Source: Symsagittifera roscoffensis (taxonomy: Eukaryota > Xenacoelomorpha > Acoela > Convolutidae). Taken from it: a stretch of 64,000 nucleotides of DNA. The notes under the pieces were generated by a model. The model saw nothing but the letters and a program-made list of their open reading frames with translations. It ran no database searches and was not told the DNA's origin. The position numbers and the translations under genes were made by a program. Each line of letters opens with the position of its first letter. Within the stretch, counting starts at the first letter, position 1. Below are positions 1 to 11,040 of the stretch, one piece after another. The stretch lies in assembly GCF_963678635.1 (NCBI RefSeq), contig NC_087063.1:68924727-68988726 (forward strand), written 5' to 3'.

Positions 1-42
1 TAAAATCACTAATAACTTCTTGCATCCTTCATCGTAAACCTT

Positions 43-423
43 ATGTATTTGAAAAATTTAGGAAATAAACAAACAATCGTATTAAACAATTGTGAAATAG
101 ACGACCAGAAATACGATCTTGTGGTAACCCCACATACACAAACAGTTGGATACATTCGAACAAAACGACAAACAATAAAAAGAAAAATTATAAGTAAACA
201 GAGACAGATAACACGAAAAAGATTTTCAAAAAACAGAAATGCATTCTCCGAATCAGAAGTCAGTAGTCTAGACGCACTATACAAATTAAAAGAATCAGTA
301 AACAAAAATTGCCCAATCTATGATCAGTTATATTTTTCCGATTCAGAAACAATTTCAAACTCATCAAAAAGAGGAAAAAATAGAATAAAAAAGAAATATA
401 AAAACAAACCAGTACATCTATAG
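43..423 (+). CDS. Hypothetical 126-aa basic ORF upstream of gag
   Basis: An intact ORF starting at the first ATG after an in-frame stop (TAA at 13). The product is very basic in its middle (KRQTIKRKI, QRQITRKRF) and ends in a Ser/Lys/Arg-rich tail. I recognise no domain. It ends 62 bases before the gag start and has the same AT-rich, Asn/Lys/Thr-heavy codon use, so it probably belongs to the same retroelement as an accessory or leader ORF. Alternatively it is the C-terminal part of a gene from a neighbouring element. That it is a protein of the element is inference. Confidence 0.4.
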   Translation: MYLKNLGNKQTIVLNNCEIDDQKYDLVVTPHTQTVGYIRTKRQTIKRKIISKQRQITRKRFSKNRNAFSESEVSSLDALYKLKESVNKNCPIYDQLYFSDSETISNSSKRGKNRIKKKYKNKPVHL

Positions 424-484
424 AATTGGAGTCAACCAATTAGACATATTGATAAATATATATTAAAAGTCATCAAACGAAAAA

Positions 485-1759
485 ATGAGCAACACTCAAA
501 GTGACGAAAGTCAAGACGAAGAAACAGTTTTCCCTTTTATTATAAATTCACTCAGTGATAGAAGACAAACACGTTTTTACAAAATTTTACTCGTAAATTT
601 GTTTGAACCAGGAATCAGCCCATGCAAACCAGAGTTCCCAGACATAAAAATCAAAAGAGAAATTATAGAACCTTGTTTGAAAGACATATGTAACCTAACA
701 CAACAATACGGAATCTACACCATAGAACTCAGCACACCAAGAACACTTCATGGTAAATATGTTATCCAAACAGACGATATTGATTTAGAATTTTCAAAAG
801 TATTCACAGAATATATCAAAAGCATACAATATCAAAACTCAGAGAGAGCAAATTCAATATTGATCAACGAAGTTTTTGTAATAATTGATAGTTATATATC
901 TATATTAGAAAGAACAGAAGCTCAAAGTACATCACCAATCCAAACATCAAAACATACAAAAGTGAGAAACGAAATCGCCGCATTCTCAACATTTTTAAAC
1001 GCAATCCGTAAAAATTTTACCAATAATGATGTATCACAAAACACTAAACATGATCTACAAAAAATATTAGCATGGTTTACAATTGATTATTTTACACATA
1101 AAATCGACTTAATTGAACAAGCAAGAAAAAACTTTAGACCCGAAAGTACAAATGACGACACTGTCATTGCAGAACAATCAGATTACGTTTGGGACCCCGA
1201 ATGGTCTCATCCAGCATTTTTAAATTTCCCAGCAGATATCTCAAGCCGAACAATAAGTACAATATCTTTTCACAAAGATTATGCAAAAGTAATACCACTA
1301 ACAATTGATGCAACACCTTTAAATTATAATACATTTTTACCCGATACACGAAATAACAGCTTAAATTCAACAGTTATATATAATGAAAACCTCAATGGAA
1401 CTAGAAATCTTACACAACAAGATATTCAAACACCATCACACTTCATAAATGAAGAAATAGTCCAAACAACAGTAACAAATACACAACAAAGTATCTCACC
1501 AATACGTACAAACCTTACAACACCAAAAAATACAAATACATCAATACCACAAGTAACCTTACAATCGACCGTTAAACCTTCAGTTGCCCCAAAATATTCA
1601 CATATGGACTATCAGACAAATAGACCAATGACAAAACCGTCAAAAACACGAAAAACGTTCACAAGAAACAATTTTGCAGAACCCAACTATAATTATGTAA
1701 ATCAGTCAAAAACAAATCAACCCCCCCCCCCCCCCCCCGAAAAAATATGCAAAACCTAA
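485..1759 (+). pseudogene. Ty3-like gag, N-terminal ORF (424 aa, frameshifted end)
   Basis: The longest intact ORF of the element, starting at ATG 485 in an A-rich context (aaaaaatgag). The first 250 residues are mixed alpha-helix-like sequence. The rest is Thr/Asn/Gln/Pro-rich, typical of a disordered Gag linker. The frame ends just after a run of 18 C (1721-1738) that encodes a Pro run. The coding sense continues immediately in another frame at 1747, so the stop at 1757-1759 is probably a slippage or assembly artefact at the homopolymer, or a real one-base indel. The gag assignment comes from position ahead of the recognisable capsid and zinc-knuckle parts. Confidence 0.55.
1721..1738. repeat. 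C18 homopolymer in gag
   Basis: Eighteen consecutive C residues at the point where the gag reading frame changes. A run of this length is prone to slippage in replication and to length error in sequencing. Confidence 0.9.
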
Positions 1760-2809
1760 ATCACGTATGTTCTCATTATTGGAATCTTCCAAATACATCG
1801 ACCAATTCAGTAAATTTCCAAGAAAATCCACACCCTCCACAGGATAATAGTGAAAATTACCCACTTTTTCAACAAAATAGGAATAAACAGCAAACACATT
1901 ATTACACAAATTACTTATCATCTGACGATGATGATTATCATCAACCAGACATTTTTGCACCGTATGCACAAGAATATCGAACACAAAGACCGCGACAATT
2001 TCAACCATCACAAAATATAAAGATTTACCCACAAAAGCCAGCAGATATGCAACATCAACAACCAATGCATATACACAACTCAAATAACGCACAATCTTTT
2101 CAACCTATACAATCACAAAACCCAATAACTATGCATTCTTACCAACCAACTCAAATGCAAAACGAAATACCACTACCACATTATTTACAACAACATGAAA
2201 TAACAAAAAATCAACTGACAAATTTCTCACAAATATCAAATGCCGCAGAATCACTACAGATGACTATGAATCCATACCTCATGGGTGGATCATCCATAAC
2301 ATCAAATAAACCATGATAAACAGACCCTGAATATTCTGTAGAAAACTATTTAAACGCAGTCACAGCAAATTTAATTTTAAATATAGGACCCGAACCAATT
2401 AATACGCCACTCCATCACAATTGGATACATAGACGCACAGCGTTAATCCAAACAACACTAGATGGCGCAGCCCAAAAATGGTTTTTTGTACTACCTATAG
2501 AAATAAAATCAGATTGGAAAAGTTTCACACAAGAACTTTCAAAAATTTTTGATTCTGAAAGAAACAAACAACATCAAAGAGTTTTATGCAACAAAATTTG
2601 CAAATTACCAAACGAAACAACCAAAAAATTAGCAGTTCGAATCGAAACACTAGTTGGAAAAGGATATTCACTCAATACACATGATTACAAAAACACAAAA
2701 ATGACAGAAATTTTAATGATGACCTTAACACCTGAATTAAGGAAAATAGCTATAAAAAAAGAGAGCATCACACCCCTCATCAATTCGAGAACCAGATTTA
2801 GATTTTAGA
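1747..2809 (+). pseudogene. Ty3-like gag, capsid region
   Basis: The frame opens after the C18 run with a Gln/Asn/His/Pro-rich linker to 2316. Two adjacent in-frame stops (TGA TAA, 2314-2319) are followed in the same frame by a capsid-like segment to about 2760. That segment has the signature of retrotransposon gag proteins: a Trp-containing stretch DGAAQKWFFVLP, then SDWKSFTQELSKIF, then a basic segment. This matches the general pattern A..W(F/Y)..L......W..F...F of the retrotrans_gag family. A one-base shift near 2760 moves the sense into the frame of the next entry. Two stops plus the shift make this a pseudogene. Confidence 0.7.
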
Positions 2810-2845
2810 AAATTAGTAGATAAATTAGAACAAGCAGAAATCACA

Positions 2846-3820
2846 ATGAAACTTGAAGAAACTGAAAATTTAAAACTACAGTATGCTAATCGGATCGAAA
2901 CAAGTACTACCCATATAAATAACATACCAGGATCAGATACAGACCTGAGTGAAAAAATCACTGAAATAATAAAGATCTATGAAAAGAACCCAAATTTTAA
3001 AGGCAAAGCATCTTTCAAGAAATGGTGTAATTATTGCCGACGATACGGACACAGTATTGCCGAATGTAGACCAAAACAACAAGATAATCAGAATAAACCT
3101 CAAAAACACAAAGAACCAAATAAATCATTCTATCAATATATGAAAAAAGATCAAAACCTACCAAACAAGAATATACACAGTAAAAATAGCTCTGGAAAAC
3201 CACTCCCAGGCAACTCAAATTATTCAAGAAATCAATCACCATATAACTCCAGTTATAGAGGTAGATCGCCCGAACAAAGAAATTCACGAAATTTTTCACA
3301 ACATAGATACAGTCGATCGAATAGTCAAAATAACCAAAATAGAAATAACTATTCACGATTGAATTCCAACACAACAGAATTTGTTTCTGCATCCAGTTCC
3401 CATTCAAACCCAAGGAATCGACACTATTCCAACAATAGATCACGAAACTCATCATACAACAGAAATAGAAACTATTCAAATAATAGGAATAGAAGTTACT
3501 CCAACAATCGAAATCAGAACTATCCAAGCAACAAATCAAGGAATTACTCATATAATAAATCAAATTATCAAAGACCAAATGATAATTATCATAATGGATC
3601 ACAAAATAATTCACAAAACCGAAACTCAAGCTACAACATTAGATACAGAAATTATTCCCAATCACCCTATAGGAATAATAACCGTTACCCCGATTCTAAA
3701 CATCGATACAGAAGTAACACACCAAAGCATCAAAGACACATCAACCAAATGCAAACAAATGAAGAAACACCTTCAGACCCCCCAGGTATTGATAACACAG
3801 AAAATAATGATAACAATTAA
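2846..3820 (+). pseudogene. Ty3-like gag, nucleocapsid with zinc knuckle and RNYS-rich tail
   Basis: The coding sense is open from about 2765; 2846 is only the first ATG. Residues 61-74 (counted from that ATG) form a perfect retroviral-type zinc knuckle, CNYCRRYGHSIAEC (CX2CX4HX4C), which binds RNA in Gag. From residue about 95 to 290 the protein is a low-complexity Arg/Asn/Tyr/Ser repeat (RNYSNNRN-type units), probably a disordered nucleic-acid-binding tail. The repetition keeps another plus frame open at 3381-3830, which is a shadow. The frame ends at 3820; coding sense resumes in a different frame at 3829. Confidence 0.75.
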
Positions 3821-3828
3821 ACCACAAT

Positions 3829-3975
3829 AATTGTGAATCAACAGATACTGAAAACGATACAGATAATACCATCTCAGTAAATCTGATAACAGTCGAAAAC
3901 GACTATGAACCAATCATATATGAACAACCCTTTAGTTCACTCATTGTGCCGCACTCTCGTATCTTGTAAGACCCA
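3829..3975 (+). pseudogene. Gag-protease linker fragment of the Ty3-like element
   Basis: After a frame change the sequence reads through an acidic Asp/Glu/Asn/Thr-rich segment and ends ...FSSLIVPHSRIL followed by TAA. The next recognisable piece in the same sense is at 11620. The protease active site (a DTG/DSG motif) is not visible on either side, so it was either lost or is too diverged to see. Inference: the foreign DNA between 3975 and 11620 entered the protease coding region. Confidence 0.45.
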
Positions 3976-4241
3976 CAAAAACTTGCTTCAATATCTGTAA
4001 ATTATCGGCAATTTAACAGATAATATAAAGAATAAGTAATATCTGAAAACAATGACATTTATTTTTCGGTAAAAATTTTTAGCAATACGGTTTCCAACAA
4101 TCTCAAACATCTATAAACATTTTGATGGCAAACTGACCTTAATCGGACAAACCAGTAGTTTTCAAGGCCTTTTGTCTAAGAAAACCTAATTTTAGCTTTT
4201 TCACTTTCGCGCTATAATGACGTCATTTGTTTAAGATTGAT
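3976..4241. other. Boundary region between Ty3-like and BEL/Pao elements
   Basis: No coding sequence. This is where the 3' non-coding end and 3' LTR of the minus-strand BEL/Pao element would be expected. I compared it by eye with 10890-11660 and saw no direct repeat, so I cannot claim an LTR. Confidence 0.4.
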
Positions 4242-4481
4242 TTAAGACAAAGGAGCGAAAACGGGTGCAATTTTTACGGCCGGTCGAGTTAGCTCCCCGG
4301 AGCGGGTGGTAACTACGGCGGATCGGGCTATGTTGTCTTTTCCGTAATTAAGGGTTTTTATACGAGCCAGAGGGTAGTGTCCCCTTGGGCTGCGTTCGTC
4401 AACAATCCACACTAAATCCCCTGTTTTTAAAATAACGTCACTATCGGAGTGCCACTTACTGCGTTTATTCAGCGCTGGCAC
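4242..4481 (-). pseudogene. BEL/Pao integrase C-terminal domain
   Basis: Residues read KWHSDSDVILKTGDLVWIVDE, then a basic segment and IKTLNYGKDNIARSAVVTTRSGELTRPAVKI, a beta-rich domain that follows the integrase core in BEL/Pao polyproteins (the DUF5641-type tail). It ends with a stop at 4242, the natural C-terminus of the polyprotein. The 115 bases between it and the core are coding-like but out of frame. Confidence 0.75.
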
Positions 4482-4595
4482 ATAATCTCGCAGCCAACGA
4501 CTCCAAATTGTGTTGGCGTAGCTTTGCGCTCGGATATATTGCTTTCGATGGTCGAAGTGCTCCTGGAAAGAGAGAGAAGGGAAGCTAGTATCATT

Positions 4596-5053
4596 TCAGC
4601 CTAACAAAAAATGATTAGGAGTTAACACCTTGAAACCATCCGGACTTGCACTTACTGATGTTAAAGGTCGAGCGTTCACTGATTCTTCTACAAGACAGAA
4701 AGTTGTTTCAAGGACTTCGGGAGTGAGCTTTCTACTTCCTATTATTGCGTAGAATACCCTTTTACAACACCGAACTAGACGTTCCCAAGAACCACCGTGA
4801 TACGGGGCTGCCGGGGGGTTAAATTTCCACTTAATTTCCACTAACCCTTTTTCACCAGCTCTGGGGGTGCTTGTCCGTTCCACGACTGAATACAATTTAA
4901 GAGTTCTTTCTCGGCTCCCACAAAATTAGTGCCGTTATCAGACCAAATGACTGATGGAGTGCCGCGACGGGCAATGAATCTTTCGATTCCCATTACACAC
5001 GAACTCGTGTCCATGGATGAGACAATCTCAATATGTACAGTTCTGGTGGTCAT
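4596..5053 (-). pseudogene. BEL/Pao integrase catalytic core (two overlapping frames)
   Basis: The first part (5053-4841) contains the second catalytic Asp in VIWSDNGTNFVGA. The second (4895-4596, shifted frame) contains APYHGGSWERLVR and the catalytic Glu in VEESVNARPLT, then TPNHFLLG. The first catalytic Asp lies upstream, in NCDVDYFGPF near 5110. All three D-D-E acids are therefore still visible, but the frame changes between them. This is the strand-transfer enzyme that would insert element cDNA. Confidence 0.8.
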
Positions 5054-5098
5054 ACATGTAAAAAGGAAGCACCATCGTTTTTCAGAACTCCTCCTGAT

Positions 5099-6838
5099 TT
5101 AGACGTAAAAGGGTCCGAAATAATCAACATCACAGTTTGTGAAGGGAGACTGGCGGTAACCAAGCCTTTCAACTGGAAGCTCTGCCATCATTAGTGTGAC
5201 AGTTTTGGCTTTGCGCTTCCTACATATGAGGCAGTGGACTTCAATTGACTTTAATAAAGAGCGAAGGTTCAAGATTGCGAACTCTAAGTGAATTACAGCT
5301 CGCAGGTAGTCTAAGAACTGGTGCTGATAGCGATAATGAATACCACTTACGAACAATTTCACCAGAGAATGCCTTCCATCAAGTATTATGGGGTGTTTTG
5401 TGTCATATTCAGTTTCAACTAGGCGGCGACTTCGCCCAGTTGAACGAATTAGGAATGCAGGACCCATAAACGGTGTATATTGTGCAATACGACCAGACTT
5501 TTTGACGGTTTTGTCGCATGACAGGAGTAAATATTCCGCTTCAAAAGATTTTTTTGGGGAAATCAACAAAAGTCGTTGTTTGGCGGTTTCTAATTCAACC
5601 GGATCGGTTATTTCCTTGACTTTAGTGCGGTAGTGCCGGTGTTTCGGACTAAGTCTGAGCATGAAGGCAACCACTCGCTGGAGTTTACGAAACGAGCTGA
5701 ATTCTTCCCATGCAAATAAAATGGGCTGTTTTTGTTTTTTTGCAACTTTTGAAAAATTAGAGGCCTGCTGTAAACCTTCATTAAGGTCACAAGCGGGACC
5801 AGCCAGGCGGATTTTCTTAAGTATTTCTATGCTCGGCTTGAAAGGCCGCTCGCCATTTTTCAGCAGACCTGGCCCGTTCACCCAGCTGCTTGTTTTTAAG
5901 GACTCCGCTGAGATTCCTCTGGTTCCCGTATCAGCAGGGTTGTCTCCACTTAAAACGTGAAACCACTGGTCTACGGTCGTACTTTCCAGAATCTCTCCAA
6001 TCCGGTTTGCCACGAACGTGGGTTGCTTACTACCTGAGTTTAACCACTGGAGCACAGTGGTGCTGTCAGTCCACATGAACGTGTTTGACACAGGAATGGT
6101 TAGAGCTTTGAAGACATCTTCCTTCATGCGGGTAGCGAGTAACGCGGCCTGCAGTTCAAGCTTCGGGATGGAAAGCGCTTTCATGGGCGCGACTCTTGCT
6201 TTTCCAAAGACGAAGGCAACTTGTGTTTCGAGTGAAGTTTTCACACGGGCGCGAAGAAAAGCTACAGCACAAAAAACTTCTTCTGATCTGTCACCGAACA
6301 TATGTAACTCAACCCAATCGACTGGTGCAGAGAAGTAGCTGCGCTTTATACTCATTCTTCCTAGAGATGGCAAACCAGAGTGCCAGGCAAGAAATTTTGT
6401 TTTGATATCAACGGGTAGCTCATCATCCCATTGTTGGCCATGAATGCGCCAGATTTCTTTCAACAATAATCGCGCTCTTACGGTAGAGGGCGCTACGAGA
6501 CCTATGGGGTCGAAAACGGAAGAAACAAAACTTAACACTGTTTGCTGTGTTATCGCATTTTTAAGTTCACGGTTGACACCACGGCTTACGACCAAAGTGT
6601 CGTCGATATGGTCCCACTTCAGACCAAGAACATGAGAAGAGTTATCCCCACAAGTTACAATATTTTTACTTTTCCGTTGCGGCGCGCTTTGGGGCGGGCT
6701 TAACTCTTTATTAATTTTAGTTACCTTACTTATGAACTTAGTTAATTTAAAACCACCTAGAGCTAACAGATTAATCAACTCTTGACTCATTTTAAATGCA
6801 ACATCAGGGTCCTCAAAGGAGTCTAGGTAGTCGTCCAT
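5099..6838 (-). pseudogene. BEL/Pao RT C-terminal half, RNase H-like region, integrase N-terminus
   Basis: The longest open stretch of the BEL/Pao element (579 codons). It begins inside the RT palm, at the FYMDDYLDSF active-site motif (YMDD, residues 1-5; FY lies just upstream). It then has KWDHIDDTL, the BEL-type FDPIGLVAP.T motif near residue 110, LELQAAL and MWTDSTTVLQWL in the RNase H-like fold, and the integrase zinc-binding segment ending HCLICRKRKAK around residue 540. The first integrase catalytic Asp is in DVDYFGPF at the end. There is no internal stop, but both flanks are out of frame. Confidence 0.85.
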
Positions 6839-6849
6839 ATAAAATTTCT

Positions 6850-7665
6850 CTAGAACTGCGGACGCTGCGTCGCCTGATTATCCATCGCCTGATTATCAAT
6901 TGCAGTCCGTTGCAATGCATAAATTGCACACGTTGGCGAATCTCTCGCTCCAAAGATATGTCTGGTGTACAACTACATCGGCTGTGGGGTCCTCCCGCCA
7001 CAGAAAACGAAGAGATGGTTGGTCCTCTGGAAGGACGCCGACTTGCAGGAACATCCCTTCAATGTCAGCCGATACGGCAAAATGATGTTGACGAAAACGG
7101 AGGAGAACGAACACAAGGTTTTGCAGTAGGTCGGGTCCTACTAGCAACGATTTGTTCAAGGACGTACCGTGGAATTTAGACGCTCCGTTAAGGAGACGCC
7201 TCACTTTACCAGGTTTGTTTGGGTTCACCACGGGATGTTGAGGAAGATACCACTCGCGTATGCTGCGGTTCGAAAAATTATGGGGAGGAACTTGAATCAC
7301 GTATCCTTTACTCAAATCATCTTTGATAGTTTTTGAGTATTGATCCCTTAAGTGAGGATCTTTCGCTAAACGTTTTTCCAACGATTTTAACTGAACCAAA
7401 GAGGAATAGTAATTGTCTGGTACATGATAGATTCTTTTGCCCAAAGCATACCTACAGCGTATCTTGATCCATCATGGAAGGTGGAAGAATCAAGTATTTT
7501 AGCCGCCCTTTTGTCCTCGGCTGAACGGGAGTCGACCTGTTTGTAGGCTCCGTATGACTCTAATTCATACCAGCGTTTGACTTGACAAGCTAGTTCGGTA
7601 TCATCCGTATTGCACTTGAAACAAGTATAAAAGACACCAGTAGATGTCGGCATTGGGCCGCTCAA
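6850..7665 (-). pseudogene. BEL/Pao reverse transcriptase, N-terminal half (frameshifted)
   Basis: 7665-7387 and 7444-6896 cover the segment before and inside the RT fingers and palm. WYLPQHPVVNPNKPGKVRRL and then FAVSADIEGMFLQV (palm motif A with catalytic Asp) are clear BEL/Pao signatures. After QT-Y the sense moves one frame (HIFGARDSPTCA) and then again before the YMDD motif near 6838. A short repeat (two copies of a 14-base word around 6876-6899) sits exactly between the last two shifts, so it may mark a small duplication that broke the frame. Confidence 0.8.
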
Positions 7666-7722
7666 GACCCAGCCTATTGGAAGGCGAACAGCGACGCGCG
7701 AAGTGTTTGGATCGGCCTCACT

Positions 7723-8690
7723 CTAGAAATACTTCTCCGGCCGAATAGCATGGAAGGAGTCTTGACCAATTATTAAGTCTACATCGGTGTAGCTATACAC
7801 AATTGGTTTGATTGGAGCAAGGTACGGATACTTGCTCTGTAATGCAGGAATGTTGACGGTATCGGTACCGACTTTAAGTTCATCCTTGACAAATGCGGTT
7901 AATTCGAATATGTATTCGAATCCATCGAAGTTAGAAGATACCTTCATCTGAACTTGTTTCAATTTAACAACAGTCGTTGTGTTAATACCATTTACTGTGA
8001 GATCCAAATCTCTTCCTGAGAGATTCAGACATTTGACTAATTTAGCCGATATCCAGGAATGACTAGATGCTGACTCACACAAGGTTAAACAACCAGCACT
8101 CTGGAAATCGGTGGAAACTTGGAGCTTGATTATGGGCAGTAACCCTTTCGATGTTATGATTGATGATTGGTCGTTCGAGATTGCGCAACCTACATCCAAT
8201 GGAACGGGATTAATGTCTGCATGATTCGAACTTGCGTTTGGTATATTCTTGCTGAAAGATTTTCGATCAGCATTTGTGCTCGCTTTATCCGGCTCTGCAT
8301 TAGATCTTGTTTGACCAGCGTTGGGTCTTGTATGGCTATCATTTTTGTCCGGATTTTGACTAGGAAAAACACGTTCAGCACCATGGAGAAGTACACAATG
8401 GGTGCTAGTGCAACCTGGTTTGGTGCATTTCTTTGCTCTGGGACATTGCCGGAATGCGTGGTTCCTTTGTAAGCAGGAGAAGCACAATTTGTTTTCCGCA
8501 GAGAATTTTGCAAGTTGTGTTGGAGTTTTCTACTTAAACACAGAGCACTTTCACAAGGCATGTTTCCCCTTGCAGAGAATACAAGAAGGATATTCAAACT
8601 TTTTCTCAACTGTACTTGTCGAGGCAAAAACTCTCGTTACAGCTTTAGTTTTGGATGGCTCTTCGACTTTGGGCTTTCCAGGCATATTTT
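7723..8690 (-). pseudogene. BEL/Pao zinc knuckles and DUF1758-type protease
   Basis: Reading down from 8690: a Cys-rich CILCKGKHALWKC-like segment, a stop, then in another frame CFSCLQRNHAFRQC followed by a CTKPGCTSTHCVLLH cluster, the usual Pao-type double zinc region. The aspartic protease follows around residues 125-170 of the 7723-8487 frame, with LCESASSHSWISAKLV where the family has a catalytic Asp (LCDSxS or LLDSGS). Glu replaces that Asp here, which should abolish cleavage. Ends DLIIGQDSFHAIRPEKYF at a stop overlapping the RT region. Confidence 0.8.
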
Positions 8691-10889
8691 TCATTTGCTC
8701 ATGAGTTTCTGTTTTTATCTTTTAACCAATCGTTAAAGTCAATTATGTTGGGGCGTGACCAACTACGTTTCACGACAAAAAGTGACCACGATTCTCTCAT
8801 GTTTGGTGGAATTTTCGAAAGAGCTTGATTTAACAAAGAGACGCTTTTCAAATCTTCTTCATAATCAAGAGACCTAAAGACAAGCCTCTAGACTTGAAAT
8901 GGTCATCGAGAAGCTAATGATGTTCTCAGAGTTGTGCATTCGAAGCTGCGGGAAACTGGACAACTTATCAAAGTGGGCCGTAATTACGTTTTGTGGCTGG
9001 CCAAACTTTCTTTCTAGAGTTTTCAGAGCATCCTTATACATTCTTCCACTGTATGCAAACTCTGCTATGGCTGACTTAGCTTTTCCCGTGACTAACGTTT
9101 TTAAATAAGTTAACTTCACATAATCGCTTAGGGACGCTGCGTCTACAGTACTGCAAAATTGGCCAAACCATTCGTGCCATTGGAGCGGGTTGCCATCGTA
9201 CTGGGCCAGCTTCCATTCTGGAAGGGGATCCGTCTTTGATACTGACAGAGCTTGGACTAAGTCATTCAGTGTCACGGCTTGCGGTTGGGGAGCTGGTTGC
9301 AACGACGGCAATGTGTTGCTAGAATCAGCTGCAAAAGGTTGTTGCTGACATATGTAAGTGTTTTCAGCCGATGCGTCGTGATCGCGAAACCCATAGTAAA
9401 CGGTACCACCACTTGATACGTGGGGAATTGTTGCTGAGATATTGACGTTACGGATGAAAAAACACCAACTGATGGGTTCGTGTTACCATCACTTGTTACC
9501 CCAGTGATACATTGGGCGACTGCGGGTGTCCACTGTGACATTAGTGGCAAATTGGGCTGACTAATAACGGCAGACTGTCCGCTAAACGGATTGCTCACTG
9601 AAGCAGGGTTGCTATACACGTTATGTGATAGCAAGTTTTGATTTCTGCAGATTAAATTTGCAGGTGGTTGTGACACAATGGCATGGGGGTGTATCCAGAG
9701 TATTGATTGGAGATGGCGGGCATGTTTCCAACAACTCGGGAATCGTTATTAAAGTTGTTGACGGGGACATGTTGAATGGAAGACGAAGGATGAGGTACAG
9801 AGAAGTAACAGCATACCGGAGTATTGGTAGCTGCTGTTACAGCTGGATTAAAAAATGACGTTGTATTGTTTTCGCAAAGTGTAGCGTTATTGGAAAAAAG
9901 CAACGACTGCGTTTCGTGCTCAGGATTAGTGGATACCACGTGCGTGATTCCATCGCCATCGCTGAAGTAGACGGTTGGTTGATAGGGATAACATTGTTGA
10001 TCACAATCAAAAGTCTGATTCGGCAACGATCGCCGAGGTGAAGCTTCCGCTGTGGACACATTTCTGTGTTGATGCGAACCACTTTCTATATTTATACAGG
10101 TTTCAAACTTTGAAGAAGACGGAACTACCTTGAGTCCTTTTTGGTTTTCTAATGCACGATCAACCCAATCGTTTACCCTGTCAGAACGACGATTAACCGA
10201 AGACGCCAGCTCGAGATGCTGATCTATTTCAGACTCTTCGAGGTATTCAGTTTCAACCATTTTTGCTTCAGCTACTTTAATACGATTTTCTTTGCTTAAT
10301 CGTTCCATTTCAAGCCGACTTTTTTTCGATTCGTAAACGATATTCTTGCTCTTTACGGTCAATTTCAAAATTAATTTTTTGTTGTTTTCGTTCCATCTCA
10401 ATCAGATGCTGTTGTTCTTCGATGATGGCTTCCTGTTGTTTCAGTCTTAAGGTTGCTTCATGTTGTTTTTCCAACTCTTCACGCTTCATCTTCGCTAGGA
10501 GCAGTTCTTTGCGGCGCTCACTGGGGGTCAATGATTTCCTTGAGCGGAAACTAGTTTCACTGACGCAGACCTCTGAAGCTTGATTAGATTCCATATGAGC
10601 GCGAGCCTTACCAGTTACTACATCGTTAACTTTAACTATCTTATCCCACCATGCAGCCAACTCCGTTAATAATTTGCTAGGTTTATCGGTTTTATTAGCT
10701 AATATCACAAGTTCATCATTTTTAGCTAATGCTTTTTCGAGAATACTCTTGCAAGATTCAATTAAGGCGTTTATTTATGTTTTCCGAATTTTTCCCTGTA
10801 AACTCTCAGTGAACTACGGAAAGCTCATTTTCTAGTGATGTTCGACCATTCATCAATAGTCGATACTTTAACTCAATTTGTTCTGTCAT
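8691..10889 (-). pseudogene. BEL/Pao gag (frameshifted)
   Basis: Start chosen at ATG 10889-10887 (MTEQIELKYRLLM), upstream of a stop and frameshift at about 10810. The next open piece (10708-10310) is a charged Glu/Lys/Arg/Gln coiled coil, typical of BEL/Pao Gag N-termini. 10401-9652 is a Ser/Asn/Thr-rich linker. 9311-8874 has the DUF1759-like capsid segment: LPEWKLAQYDGNPLQWHEWFGQF, then LTYLKTLVTGKAKSAIAEF and a KFGQPQNVI motif. The sense continues out of frame to about 8700. At least four frame breaks. Confidence 0.8.
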
Positions 10890-11040
10890 TTTGATTACTT
10901 TTAAACTTGTTCACTTCTACTCAACCGCTCAACTGTTCTGTTTGAGAGAAAAAAGGGAATAATTAATTTAAGACTTTAACTTTAGTAACAATAAATTATT
11001 TTATGACTCAATAAACAATATCACACATTAGAGAAGCACT
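10890..11040. other. Leader region between BEL/Pao gag and the next ORF
   Basis: AT-rich and non-coding. On the minus strand it has a pyrimidine-rich stretch followed by CAG just ahead of gag. No primer-binding site or LTR end was recognised. Confidence 0.3.

Larger units (their letters stand above)
4242..10889 (-). mobile_element. BEL/Pao retrotransposon, decayed, nested in the Ty3-like element
   Basis: Read on the minus strand the order is gag (10889 to about 8690), zinc knuckles and DUF1758-like protease (to 7723), reverse transcriptase (7665-6700), RNase H-like region and integrase zinc region (to 5099), integrase core (5053-4596), and integrase C-terminal domain (4481-4242). This is the complete BEL/Pao gene order. 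Base composition is clearly more GC-rich than the flanking Ty3-like DNA, consistent with a younger arrival. At least six frameshifts or stops inactivate it. No LTR pair was recognised. Confidence 0.85.

Noticed and set aside
3015-3629. 204-codon minus-strand frame rich in Tyr/Asn/Cys
   Set aside because: Antisense of the low-complexity RNYS repeat of gag; the openness follows from the repeat.
3381-3830. 149-codon plus-strand frame rich in Ile/Thr
   Set aside because: Shifted-frame shadow of the same gag repeat.
5245-6405. Several plus-strand open frames across this region
   Set aside because: They are antisense to the well-supported BEL/Pao pol frame and carry no recognisable motif.
8167-8736. 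Overlapping plus-strand frames
   Set aside because: Antisense of the BEL/Pao zinc-knuckle and protease region.
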